From positions 3,162,001-3,226,000 of the forward strand of contig NC_052616.1 of assembly GCF_016545825.1 (NCBI RefSeq): a DNA stretch of 64,000 bases, read 5' to 3'. Below, in pieces: positions 34,800-45,263 of the stretch. This DNA is from Eucalyptus grandis. Lineage: Eukaryota; Streptophyta; Magnoliopsida; Myrtales; Myrtaceae. The translations under genes and the position numbers were made by a program. Numbering within the stretch: position 1 is the first letter of the stretch; each line of letters begins with the position of its first letter. The notes below the pieces were generated by a model that worked only from the letters and a program-made list of their open reading frames with translations, made no database searches and was not told the DNA's origin.

Positions 34800-37156
34800 T
34801 GCCAATCGTCAAGAATTTGGATATACATAATCAAAACCAATAAGAAATTTCCAAAGAGGAAATGAGATGCTTGATTAATTATAATTATTGTGCTAACATA
34901 TGTCAATATATGTGTACTAAAGCTTAAATCGTCACATTTGCCATATGTCATATGTCTTATCAGCTGAGTCAAATGAAAATGATGAAGCAAAATATACTAA
35001 GGAGATGAAAAACCAGAAGTGCCAACAAGATCTCAAATTTTCATCTACTCCATAGTGCGAACTCTGCAACATTTCCTTGTGATTCATTTGGCATAACAAA
35101 ACCTTGCAAAGACATGGATGAAAATCAGTCAAAATCCTAAGTAAAGACAAAAAAAAAAAAAATCAAAATCGATAATATTCCATGAAGCATGCCATTTTGC
35201 CCATCTAAAGGCTCCTAAACTCTTTAACAACATAGTTTAAAAATTCAATGTGCATAAGAGGGGCCTGCATTAAGATTACGACAAACAAAGTTGTTCATCA
35301 ATCAATTTCCGCACAGTTAAAGCAGCACAAAGCCAACAAAAAACCTTGTTTGACTTCTCAACCGCTGGACCCATTGCATATGCGACACTACCAACTCTAC
35401 CTTGAATGCTTTCACAATAATCACATCCAGAAAGAATGCACTGGTTAATGAATTGATCCATATCCAAATTCATCTCCGCCAAGATCTAAAAGTCATGAAA
35501 GTGAGGAAAAAAAATTAAGCAATCCCAGTGAATAAACTTTTCTAAGTACCTTTACCAAATAAAAAAAAAAATTCTAAGTACCTTGGAAATTTCAAATTCC
35601 ATAACTGGAACTTTTCTTGAGATGGGATCCATCAAATAGCGAAGGAAGGAGCTCCAAAAGTAAGGGAAACCATATCTTCAGAAGCAACTACATAAACCTG
35701 AAAAACAAATATTACAGCTAAAGCACCATTCATGATAGATGAATTATAGTTACCACAAAACAATTAAGCAATGATAAGTATTCAAAGTCAGTGAAAATTT
35801 CCTGGACAAAAATTACTTAGTAAAGAATATTCCAATTGTAAATGACTACGCATAAGAAGACAATAGACAAGTGAGCAAGCATATGTGCGAGTGCAAAAGG
35901 AATTTAAATCATGGAAATAAATTCGTAATTTACAAAGAGTTAAACGATTAATTATCATGGAAAAACAGTGAACGATTCTAAAGACAATCAAATGGGAAGA
36001 TACATGCCTTTCCAGCTTTGCAAAGTGCAGCACATTGTGCCTCTGCTTCTGAAGGAGCCTAACATACAAAAACTGAACTTGGTATCTAAACTTTTTGTTA
36101 GAAATAATAACGAATAAACTTTTTCAGAAAGAATTTAGACCAAAAAAAAAAACTTTTCAAACAGAATTGTAACCTCAACAACTGGGACATCCATAAGTCT
36201 TACTAGTTTTTTGCAATCTTTATTGTGCTGTTGTGTCACCTACAAGTGTATGAAGGCCATCATCCACAAGCACACTCATATCCATTTAGCTATGTAGATA
36301 GGTTTTTCTGCGAAGCAGAGACCAAAATCAAACTTCATATTGAATAAGACAAAAATATCGCACCATAAGAAAACCAAAACGAGACCAACCTTCACAGTTC
36401 TTTTACTGAATTTCTCCATGTCTTCCTTGTTCTGAGATTGCAGACACAATATATACAGAGCTCACTAAGCATTTTTGTACTCTGTGTTTCTGGGTGCTCA
36501 TGTGCGAGAGAGAGAGAGAGAGAGATGCAGATACCGCAATGGCTACTGCCAACTCCTCAGAGGCAGCTGCCCTCTTTGAAAAACTGCTCAGAGACTTTTC
36601 TAAGGTAACTAAACGTATCCATAGGTAATCCCATAAACGAGAAAAGAGAAGGCTCATAATAATAAAGTACGATTTTGCAAGCTCTTGCTTCTTCAAATCA
36701 GGAGGTTTACCATCAAATACATAGCTATCGTAACAACAGTAAAGCATAGTTCAAAGAAGGATGAGCATCATTCTTCCAGTATTCCATCCCAACGAAAACA
36801 AAGGAGGTAAAGAAAAAGTTTACGCTGGCTTTATCCCCGCCTCCAACAGCCTAATCGTCTGGTAAAACATGCCTTGCAGATGACTGCACGAGAAAGCAGC
36901 TCAAAATCAAAAACTTTCCAAGCACAAAGATCACATCGAAAGTGGATTTTCATTTTTATGGAGTATCACAATGCCAGTGTACCTGGTGACTTCACCAGCC
37001 TCGTTGGTGAGCATCTGAGTCCCCTTCCTCCCAACCACAACCTAATCCCCCAATCAAAAGAACCAAAAAACCCCAGCACTCAAAATCCAAATCCCAACCA
37101 ACAACCGAAACGCGCAATCACAGGCATCAATCCATAAAAAGCAATTTAACGAGGAA

Positions 37157-37662
37157 TGTAGAAAATTTATTCACATAAAAAACTAATCGATCATGAAAAA
37201 TGGATCCATATATAATTGTAAAACACCGAGATGAATAAATACAACAGAATTAAAGCGTATATGCTTGAGCTATTGCTTCACTTGAAGAAAAGTATATCAC
37301 TCTAATAATCAAGGATCTATTGCAATGCATGATCTTCCTCTCTATAACCTATTTCAGTAGAGCAGTTTTCAATGGGATTAAAATAACTGATAGGTATAAC
37401 CTACCATTTTATAGGCTAGAGAGGGGACCTAGAAAACCCTAATCAATAGCGTGTCAATTAGGCCATTCCCATTACGGGCTTCAGTTAAACACAATTGCCT
37501 ACACTTTGCTGCTTAATCAGGCTCGTTATCAATATATGCCAATACCCAATTCAATCAGATCACTTTAGGGTTTAACAAATATTGGAATATCAATTAACCC
37601 GATTATTTAAAAATAAAAATTAATTAATTATTGTAAGCCCATATTATAAGAAATTTCCAACA
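37157..37662 (-). repeat. 3' LTR of E4
   Basis: On the minus strand it begins TGTTGGAAATTTC directly after the purine tract CAAGTGGGAGAA (37663-37674) and ends TTTTCTACA. A TATA-like CCTATAAAATGG lies near 37400-37412. No partner LTR is seen at the other end. Confidence 0.7.
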
Positions 37663-38293
37663 TTCTCCCACTTGGGCTACATTAATTAACTTATTTTATT
37701 TTGAAAAAGATTTTATATTGAAAACGACACTATCGGGTTAAAAACTGAAAATTTTGTTTTATGTGGCCACAACTTTAAAAAAATAATATTCCAATAATGG
37801 CATCTCAATACCAATACAATCCTATATAACCTCAGTATAGGACTATGGAGATCAATGTGTTAAGAAAATGCCACAACACAAGACCTTCCATAATCACATA
37901 TAATAAGTATTATATTTTCATGGATCATGGGCCTAGTAGTGTAGTAAGAAATAGTGCTAACATGTGATCAAAATATACACTATTTCTTATCAGTCCTCAA
38001 TGCAATTTCTCAACGACATGAAACTGCATTAATGCAATTTCTAAACAATATGAAATTGCACAACTGTCACAATCCAACATGAGATCTCATAATCAGTGAC
38101 ATCTAATCATCTTTAAACTAAAATTTGTTTAAAGATATTGTTATATACTTCCATTTCTCAATCAACAGGAGAAAGGATAACTATACAATCAATAACAACA
38201 GTTATTAAAATAAATGCTTTAATAAACATCATAAAAGCATTATCAGTCTGTATATAATTATAATATCCAGAAATACAATTTATATAACTCCCA

Positions 38294-39191
38294 CTAACAA
38301 AAGAAATCAAAAGAATCTAAAACACCCATATTCTTTACATATTCTTTAAACAAAATGGGTCGTAAGCCTTTTGTTAGAGGATCAGCCAATATGAACTTAG
38401 TTCTGATATTTTCAATTACAACATCTCCATTTTTTACCAAGTCCTTAAAAGTATAATATTTGATCTCCATGTGTTTGGACACATTACTAATCTTGTCATG
38501 CTTGGAATAAAACACAGCTGCAATGTTGTCACAGTAGATCACCATAGGTTTAGCAATAGAGTCCACAACTCGTAATTCAGAGATCAAATTTCTAAGCCAA
38601 ATTGCTTGAATTGACGCGCCGTAGCACACTACAAACTCAGCATACATTGTAGAGTTCATAATCAAGGTTTGCTTTGTGCTCTTCCAAGAAATAACACCTC
38701 CAACCATCATAAAAATATATCCATAAGTTGATTTTCTATCATCTGAACAACTAGCAAAATCAGCATCTGAATATCCAATCACCTTTAGGTCCTCATCTTT
38801 GCTATACATAAGCATGAAATCCTTTGTTCATTGTAGATATCTCCTCACCTTTTTAGCTACAACCCAATGTTCATGACCTGGATTCAACAGATATCTTCCA
38901 ATAGTATTCACAGCAAAATGAATCATAATTCGATAGTTATTGATTTTATTTGGTCCCTAATCGCGACTACCCTTACGAACACAATCCATCAGACAAAACA
39001 TAATTCCCAATAATTCTGGAATTATAACTCAAATCCACTCTTTTATTCGCAAAATAAAGATAATATCCAACTTTGTCAAGCGAAGAAAGAGATACTAAAT
39101 TTCTCTTAAAATTAGGAACATAAAAGACATTGTTCAAGATAAGTTGAAAACCAAAATCTAAATTCAAAACAATTTTCCCTATGCGCTCCAC
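38294..39191 (-). pseudogene. E4 protease tail joined to RNase H
   Basis: 39191-38973 reads LILNNVFYVPNFKRNLVSLS, the segment after a copia protease. 38815-38294 reads IGYSDADFASCSDDRKSTYG, VIYCDNIAAVFYSKHDKIS and FILADPLTKGL, which is RNase H. Between them about 150 bp retain only the end of reverse transcriptase (NTIGRYLLNPGHEHW). Integrase and catalytic reverse transcriptase were deleted, so it cannot transpose itself. Confidence 0.85.
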
Positions 39192-39216
39192 ATCAACTCC
39201 AGTATTGTTTCCAACT

Positions 39217-40105
39217 TTAAGCTTTGACTCTCTCAGACTTGGATTTCTTAGATTTGTTAGACCCTTGGTGACTTTCTTTTCTTGTTTTTAGCCAAGCTTG
39301 GAATTTGTAGCAATTGGCTCTTTTGTGACCTTGCTTCTTGCAGTGAAAACATTTAAAATCCTTATCTCCATTTCTCCCATAGTTCCCATTTTTCTTAAAG
39401 TCTTGCCCTTTCTTTGGACCATGAGCATTTGACCCTTTAGGCTTCCATTTGCCTCTAGACGAACTCAACTTGGCATTGGTAGTTAAGTGGGCAGACTCAT
39501 ACTTTTCATTCCTTAACTTCTCTTCCTAAGTCACACACTTAGTAATCAAGGCATTAACGCTCCATGTCTCATTCTAAGCACTATAAACAGTTTTAATCTG
39601 ATTAAATTCAGCTGGCAAAACATTTAAGGTGTGATGCACAATATAATTTTCAGAAAAGGACAATTTCATGGGCCTTAAGTTTGGACTGAATGTGGACCAT
39701 TTTCAATATAAATTCTCTAACACCCATAGCAGTATCATACCTCATGTTCGTTAACTCACTCAACAAGTTCCCAACTTCAGCTTTATCTGAGACTCTATAT
39801 GTTTCTCCCATTGCTTCAAGGAACTGTCTGGCATTCGTATCTTCCGGCAAACCACTAATCAGATGCTCAACAATTGACCTCTTCATAGCAATGAGGCTCA
39901 GTCGATTAGATTTTTCCCATCTAGCATAATGGGCCTTTTGATCTGCAGTACTTTGATCATTAGGCCTAGCAGGTTCATCCTCACGTAGAGCCAAGTTCAT
40001 ATCAATGATGCCCAAAGCAAACTCTATATCTTGCTTCCATCTCTTGAAGTTTGATCCAGTTAACATTTCAACCGTGGCATTGTTGTTATTTACAGCAAAT
40101 GTGAT
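39217..40105 (-). pseudogene. E4 gag
   Basis: The first part (from VEMLTGSNFKRWKQDIEFAL, 40105-39650) has the copia gag pattern (DTNARQFLEAMGETYRVSDK, LTNMRYDTAMGVREFILKM). After a frame break the basic tail and the zinc knuckle CFHCKKQGHKRANC (39468-39217) follow. I see no intact start. Confidence 0.8.
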
Positions 40106-41502
40106 TGTTTAATACATATAATGCAATAAGATCAATTATGGGCAATAAGTGATTCAACAAAAATAATTAGTACATATAAACTCCCTTTTGGGTAGAGTGT
40201 ATAATGCACTATTATTTTTCAACATGGAATTTATAAAGCAACAACAAGGAGAATTACATATAATTGTCAAGGATGCATTCCCTTTGAGCAGACAAAACCT
40301 TTAAATCATACATCTCCATAATATCAATATAGAGGAAAATTACATATAATTTTCAAAACATTTATCCCCTTTGGGCAGATAAATATTTTTCAATTATACA
40401 TCCCCATCTTTTAAATATGAGAATTAAACTTCATGATATTCTCCACATTAATATACACAATAACTCACTTTGGGCGAGTAATTGTATATACTAATTTTTT
40501 TTATCAATAAGGAACTCCAAAAATTTATGCTCAAAATTCATCAAACAATACGAAACACTTTACAACATGTGCTTCCAATGATCATATTGCACTTTTTAAA
40601 CAACAATTTTTGCCACAATTTTTTTATTATAATATTATTTAAATATTTCGGACTCCCGCGAGCCTAGGACCCGCGAGCAGCCTTAATCAAATCGTGGCCC
40701 AAACTCGCGAGTCCTAAACCCTCATGTGGCCCACTCCTTTTAAATTGAGAATGGCCCATGAAATGGAGAGGCACATCTGCCTTTTCATTAAAATTGGCCC
40801 ATGAAATGGGCTACAAAATTAGCCTACGAAATTAAATAAATATATATATATGGGTAAAAGCCCATATTTAGGCCCAGGCTCGGCTGGAGGTCTTCTTCAA
40901 CCTCCAGCCGGGTCACGAATTTGCAGCAAACCGGGTCGTCGACCCGAAGCTCCAAAGGCACAAATTAACATGGTTTTTGATTAAATTTTTCATGGGTCTT
41001 GCTTATAACATCAATTTAATTAAATAGATTTAATTAAACGAAGAAAAACCAACTAAATCCACCACATACAAGCTTGAAGATTTCGGATCCAAGCCTCCCA
41101 TGGCCGAAAATTAGGTTTTCTTAAATTTAAGCCCTAAAACTCAATTTAATACAACAAAAGGATACTAAAACAAATATATAACAATATCCATACAAAAATT
41201 TGCAACGAACAACAATCAATTAATTGTAAGTAATTTGAAAATTCTAGAACTTTTTCATGCATAAACCCTAGAATTTCGAATTTAAAATTCTCTCTCAATT
41301 CTCAATGAAATTATGCAAATTATATATGGTTGGAAAGATCTCGACATGTAGAACAAAAGCCCTATGGTTCCGGATCAATCAAGCAAAAAATCTACACGAA
41401 AAAATAATGCCCATATTCGGCTCAAAGAGGAGGATTTCGAATGTCCATAATAATAAAACAAAATGGGTTCTACAATCATATATGATCGGCTTTGATACCA
41501 CT

Positions 41503-42654
41503 TGTAACATCCCGGGCCCCACTGTGTAATATTGTTTGCTTTGGGTCACCCACTCTAGTGCGGACGAACCGCCATCCCAGCTACGGTCTTTTCCCTCACG
41601 GCTTTAAAACGCGTTACACAGATTAGAGGGACCCAGAACTCTTATAAGCTAGTCCAAGACTCCCTCCCTAGGCAATGTGGGACAAGAGAGGGACTCCTTC
41701 CTTGCGCACGTCCGAGGATCATCGCTCGAGCTATCACACTCTCCACCTCTTAACAGAACAGCGTCCTCGCTATGGCCAACACGGGGTCGAGAGTCAGAAC
41801 AGCATTCTTGCTGTGGCCCCACACGCGGTCGGGAGTCGATTCTGATACCATTTGTAAGGACCCCGGGCCCCACTGTACACATATTGTCCGCTTTGAACAC
41901 TAAGTCCTCACAGCTTTATTTCTCTTGGAAGAGGTGCGGATGCACCGCCATCCCTCTCCCAAGCCAATATATTATCCTCTTTGTGTACATACGCCCACAT
42001 CAAAATGCACAGCGCAACGGTCTCACTCAAGGCTTGGGTTCCTCTAACTGCAATACGCATTCTGAGCCTGTGGGCAGAGGAAACAAAGCCTTGAGTGGGA
42101 CTGCTACACTGTGCACTCTGATGTGGGTGTATATATACAAAGAGGACAATATATTGGCTTGGGAGAGGGATGGCGGTGCGTCCACACCTCCGCCCCTGCA
42201 ATACGCTTCTTCTTGGGGTAGTATGGGCTGCCCTAAGAGGAATAAAGCCGTGAGGACTTAGTGTCCAAAGCGGACAATGTGTACAGTGAGGCTCGGGGTC
42301 TTTACAAGTGATATCAGAGCCGACTCCCAACCGCGTGTCGGGCCACAGCAAGAATGTTGTTCTGACTCTCGACCTTGTGTTGGCCACAGCGAGGACACTG
42401 TTCTGTTAAGAGGTGGAGAGTGTGACAGCCCAAGCGACGATCCTCAGACGTGTGCAAGGAAGGGGTCCCTCTCTTGTCCCACATCACCTAGGGAGAGAGT
42501 CCTGGACTAGCTTATAAGAGTTCTGGGTCCCTCTAATCTGTGTAACGCATTTTAAAGCCGTGAGGGAAAAGACCGTGGCTAGATGGCGGTCCGTCCGCGC
42601 CCGGGCGGTGACCCAAAGCGGACAATATTACACAGCGGAGCTCGGGATGTTATA
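41503..42654. repeat. Large imperfect palindrome made of two head-to-head TRIM-like units
   Basis: The left arm (41503 to about 42045) and the right arm (about 42073-42654) are inverted copies of each other around a loop near 42056. Each arm holds, from its outer end inward, an LTR-like piece of about 235 bp with a TATA-like CTTATAAG (41503-41738; 42421-42654), a purine tract (TTAAGAGGTGGAGAG), a 114-bp internal part, a primer site (GGTATCAGAATC; GATATCAGAGCC) and a second LTR-like piece. That is the plan of a terminal-repeat retrotransposon in miniature. The inner and outer LTR-like pieces share mainly their last 60 bp. Long frames through this region (for example 41677-42261) are by-products of the palindrome. 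Confidence 0.75.
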
Positions 42655-43081
42655 AGGAACTGCAAGGAACTAATAGATGCTCATGCTGGCATCTATGGCA
42701 ATCCTCCGGCTGAAGTAGCTCTCGACCTTCTGCTCCTTCATGGTGTTCGGGGCATTGTCTGCCAGTAGCTTAGTCAGTCCCTATCGAAATCAGTGGAAGA
42801 GACTCGATGAACAACATATGGAAAATTATGGGATTGAAGGAGATAGAGGTCGAACTGAATAATGAAGACGCTTGGGATGAATTGAATTATAGGGTTTTGA
42901 GCTCTTCCACTTCCCGCCTAATTTGGAGACGTTTGCACGGTTAACGTGAAGAATGGATCTCGTCTTCTTTTTGGGGCCCTAAACCGGTTCGGCTTCAAAA
43001 AAAAAAAGGAGCCGGGAACCGAACCGAACCCCCTCCGGTTCTCGCTTCTACTCGAAAACCACGCTCACCCCTAATTTGTGT

Positions 43082-43311
43082 TGTTGATTTCGATGGGCTG
43101 ATCTTGGCAGGTCGAAGTGATCGTATCTTTTTGCAAGGCAGTGTGTTGCTGATGCAATACATGGGGCGAAGGCGGTTTCTGGTTCCGGCGAGAGGAGAGA
43201 ATGGTTGGAGGAGGTGCTGATGTGGGTTGGGACTTGGGAGCATGACTTGATGTAGAGAATGATTCGAGAAAAAGTAGATGTGGAAATTGTTGCTCGCTTT
43301 GCGTGTTTGGA
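43082..43311 (+). repeat. Block B, copy 1 (right end, after the hAT element)
   Basis: It matches 59930-60159 and completes block B1: leader or intron DNA of the SF1-like gene ('gatttcgatgggctg', 'ggcgaaggcggtttctgg'). It ends at the E3 target site TTGGA. Confidence 0.9.
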
Positions 43312-43827
43312 TGATGGTTTTTTATGATGGGCTTAAGACCCGTCCGCCCATGTTGGGCCTAAGAACCTAGCCCGCAAAATTAGGGCCCATGGATGAAAGA
43401 GTGCATTAAGCGGTTGTGTCTTCTCGGGATGAGATATTACGTTGAGGGGTTACGTCTCTTGGAGGAGACGCTTTGAGGGAAAGGAATAAAAGGCACGTAC
43501 CTTTGGATGTACGTATGTGAAGACACTCTCTCCCCTCCGCACAACGGACGTCGAGTCTCTCTCTCAAAAAGAAAAAGAAGAAAACAAAAAAGAAGTATAC
43601 GCTCTTTCTCCCCCTAATAGCAACGGCACGCTCCTTGATAGAACGGGATCAGAATTTCTTCCTCGATCGTCAGCATTGGTGTTTAATCTGTGGACAATAA
43701 GGTACGCTCGATTATGTAGTGTAACTTTTGATCGATGATACATGTTCTTCATGGGCTCGTCTTCCGCATTCGTTTAGGGGTTCGATTTGGTGTCGAATCC
43801 GTTTTAGGGAATTAGTAATTCCCAACA
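43312..43827 (+). repeat. 5' LTR of E3
   Basis: It starts TGATGGTTTTTTATGATGGG and ends GTAATTCCCAACA, matched by 49994-50512. An AT-rich 'gaataaaag' near 43484-43492 may serve as TATA signal. Confidence 0.95.
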
Positions 43828-43828
43828 T

Positions 43829-43841
43829 TGGTATCAGAGCC
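43829..43841 (+). other. Primer-binding site of E3 (initiator tRNA-Met)
   Basis: TGGTATCAGAGCC begins two bases after the 5' LTR. Confidence 0.95.
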
Positions 43842-44470
43842 ATCTTTCATGTTTCTCGATCCCCTTTTTATGTTATTGAATTAATTTTGTGGTCGAAAAT
43901 TGAGAGAAGCCGCTACCGGTGGATCGAGGATGAAAAAAACCCGACACCCATGTACCGTTTGTCCTTTTTTGTGGTCTTTTGTAAGTCAAAATTTTTTTCT
44001 AAAAGCGTAGGATTGAAGCCCTCGTCGATACGAGAAAAACGAGTGGCGGATCGCCGCCAGACGCGCCGCCATGCGCGGCTGGAACAAACGGGGTCATCGG
44101 CGCGTGCAACGCACACGTCAACTCGGTTTCCCCGTAGGCGCATGCGTCGCATGCGCTGTTTTGGCCCAAGCGCATGCGATGCACACGCGGAAGCCTAGCC
44201 CGCCGGTTGACGTTTGCGTGACGTCAGCCCGCACACGCGCGCGGCATGTGCCGGTCGGTTTGCTCAACCAGCCTGACCGGTTTGACCGGTCCGACCGGCC
44301 CGTCCGGTCCGACCCTCCGTCCGTTGACTCCGACCCGGTTGACCGTTGACTTTGACCGTTGACTGTTGACCAAAAAAAAAAAAAGAGGAAAAGAATGTGT
44401 TTCTTTTTCCAATTAAGTCTATGTGGATTATATGTGATCCCTTATTTGTTCTACATTTGTTGCAGGAACA

Positions 44471-44860
44471 ATGCCTCTCCTTAGGTTGCGCACACCTATT
44501 CGTGCAATTACCGATGAACAAAAGGAAAGGCTTTCTAAGTTGATAGCTGAGCTGACTGATCATCGATGGGAGAGTGGCGACTTAATTGATCATGTTCTTG
44601 AAGTCAACGGGAAAATACAAAAGGTCATATGGAATGGTCGTCCCATGCCACAGTCTGAGATGGTGCAATTTTTCATGAACACTCTTCCACAAGAATGGCA
44701 AGGAGTGTTGAATCGCTTATGGGAAGTCAACAGAGCTGCTTTGTATAGGAAAATTGTAATGGCTTTTAAAAATGATTATTACTTGATTGTTACAAGGGAA
44801 AAGATCAATAAATTGAACAAAATAGGATCTTTCCCAGTTCGTATATTGACTTGGTGCTAG
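44471..44860 (+). CDS. Extra gag-like ORF ahead of gag in E3
   Basis: A 129-residue frame (MPLLRLRTPIRAITDEQKER) lies between the leader and the normal gag start at 45264, in a different frame. Its middle (GDLIDHVLEVNGKIQKVIWN, SEMVQFFMNTLPQEWQGVLN) resembles the fold of copia gag proteins in pattern (helix, then 'LLxSLPxxW'). E2 has no counterpart at this place. 43842-44470 before it is a GC-rich leader with no gene. It could be a captured second gag, a host gene piece, or a chance frame; no homologue is recognised with certainty. Confidence 0.4.
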   Translation: MPLLRLRTPIRAITDEQKERLSKLIAELTDHRWESGDLIDHVLEVNGKIQKVIWNGRPMPQSEMVQFFMNTLPQEWQGVLNRLWEVNRAALYRKIVMAFKNDYYLIVTREKINKLNKIGSFPVRILTWC

Positions 44861-45263
44861 ATGTTTTGGCTGGTCTTTATTTAGTGTACTTTGTGGACAG
44901 CTTATGTAATGTTATCTACCTAGTTATTGATGGTGTGGCAACTGATATGTTAGTTGTATTATGTGAAAGCATTATTATTATATCATTGTTTGATATCAAG
45001 TCTTATTTGCTTTATGTTATTGTTGATTGTTGTGGATAGTTCATAGAAGTTTTTGTAGCTTCATAGAATTTATTTTGCATAAGACAATTATATTAATGAT
45101 AGTTTTAAGTTAGGATTTTTGGATGATGATTGGAAACATGGTGACCTTTTGATTCTGAAACCTTACTTGAAATTGTTCATTAATATGATGGGTCTGTTCA
45201 AAATGGATGCATAAATGATAGGCATTAATAATTCGTGCAAATGTGTCTGATATGTTTAGATCG

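Larger units (their letters stand above)
37157..41502 (-). mobile_element. Copia remnant E4 with pol mostly deleted, inside the FEN1 fragment
   Basis: On the minus strand it runs from a primer site (41488-41502) through a leader of about 1.4 kb (40106-41487, no gene; GC-poor apart from a part at 40650-40960), gag, a protease tail, then directly RNase H, a purine tract and a 3' LTR. Integrase and most of reverse transcriptase are gone. The left end is preceded by AGGAA (37152-37156), and AGGAA also follows the right end of the neighbouring TRIM palindrome (42655-42659). The whole 37157-42654 complex therefore behaves as one insertion. Confidence 0.75.
35282..42782 (-). pseudogene. FEN1: Flap endonuclease 1 gene fragment with introns, 5' and 3' incomplete, captured by the hAT element
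   Basis: FEN1 cuts 5' flaps in DNA replication and repair. Exons read on the minus strand: 42782-42661 ([10 protein letters not shown] to DASMSIY, then TAG for CAG at 42670-42672), 37041-36983 (MLTNEAGEVT), 36883-36824 (HLQGMFYQTIRLLEAGIKP), 36724-36671 (YVFDGKPPDLKKQELAK), 36583-36535 (SKRAAASEELA), 36431-36390 (KEDMEKFSKRTVK), 36239-36174 (LVRLMDVPVVE), 36058-36008 (APSEAEAQCAALCKAGK), 35697-35582 ([11 protein letters not shown], frameshift, [15 protein letters not shown]), 35485-35401 ([18 protein letters not shown]) and a doubtful piece at about 35335-35282. Introns have GT/AG borders, so genomic DNA was captured, not cDNA. The start codon, the C-terminal exons and PCNA-binding tail are missing, and EDMDSL has become EDMVSL, losing a metal-binding Asp. 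A copia remnant interrupts it after the first exon. Confidence 0.9.
34525..43073. mobile_element. hAT-type DNA transposon carrying a captured FEN1 gene fragment
   Basis: The ends are the inverted repeat TAGGGGTGAGCG (34525-34536 and, inverted, 43062-43073), the hallmark of a plant hAT family. Subterminal GGTTCC/GGAACC and GGTTCGG motifs lie at both ends. A perfect 8-bp target duplication ATTTGTGT flanks it (34517-34524, 43074-43081). The empty site with a single ATTTGTGT is present in the sister block at 59922-59929. Without the later retroelement insertion (37157-42654) it is about 3.05 kb, of which about 2.3 kb is FEN1 gene sequence in antisense. No transposase is seen, so it would have needed one from elsewhere. 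Confidence 0.93.

Noticed and set aside
36480..36540. The 'gagagaga' run as a regulatory GAGA site.
   Set aside because: It lies in an intron of the FEN1 fragment and is a simple microsatellite.
41677..42261. A 194-codon plus-strand frame and a matching 159-codon minus-strand frame.
   Set aside because: Both are produced by the inverted TRIM arms and span LTRs and primer sites.
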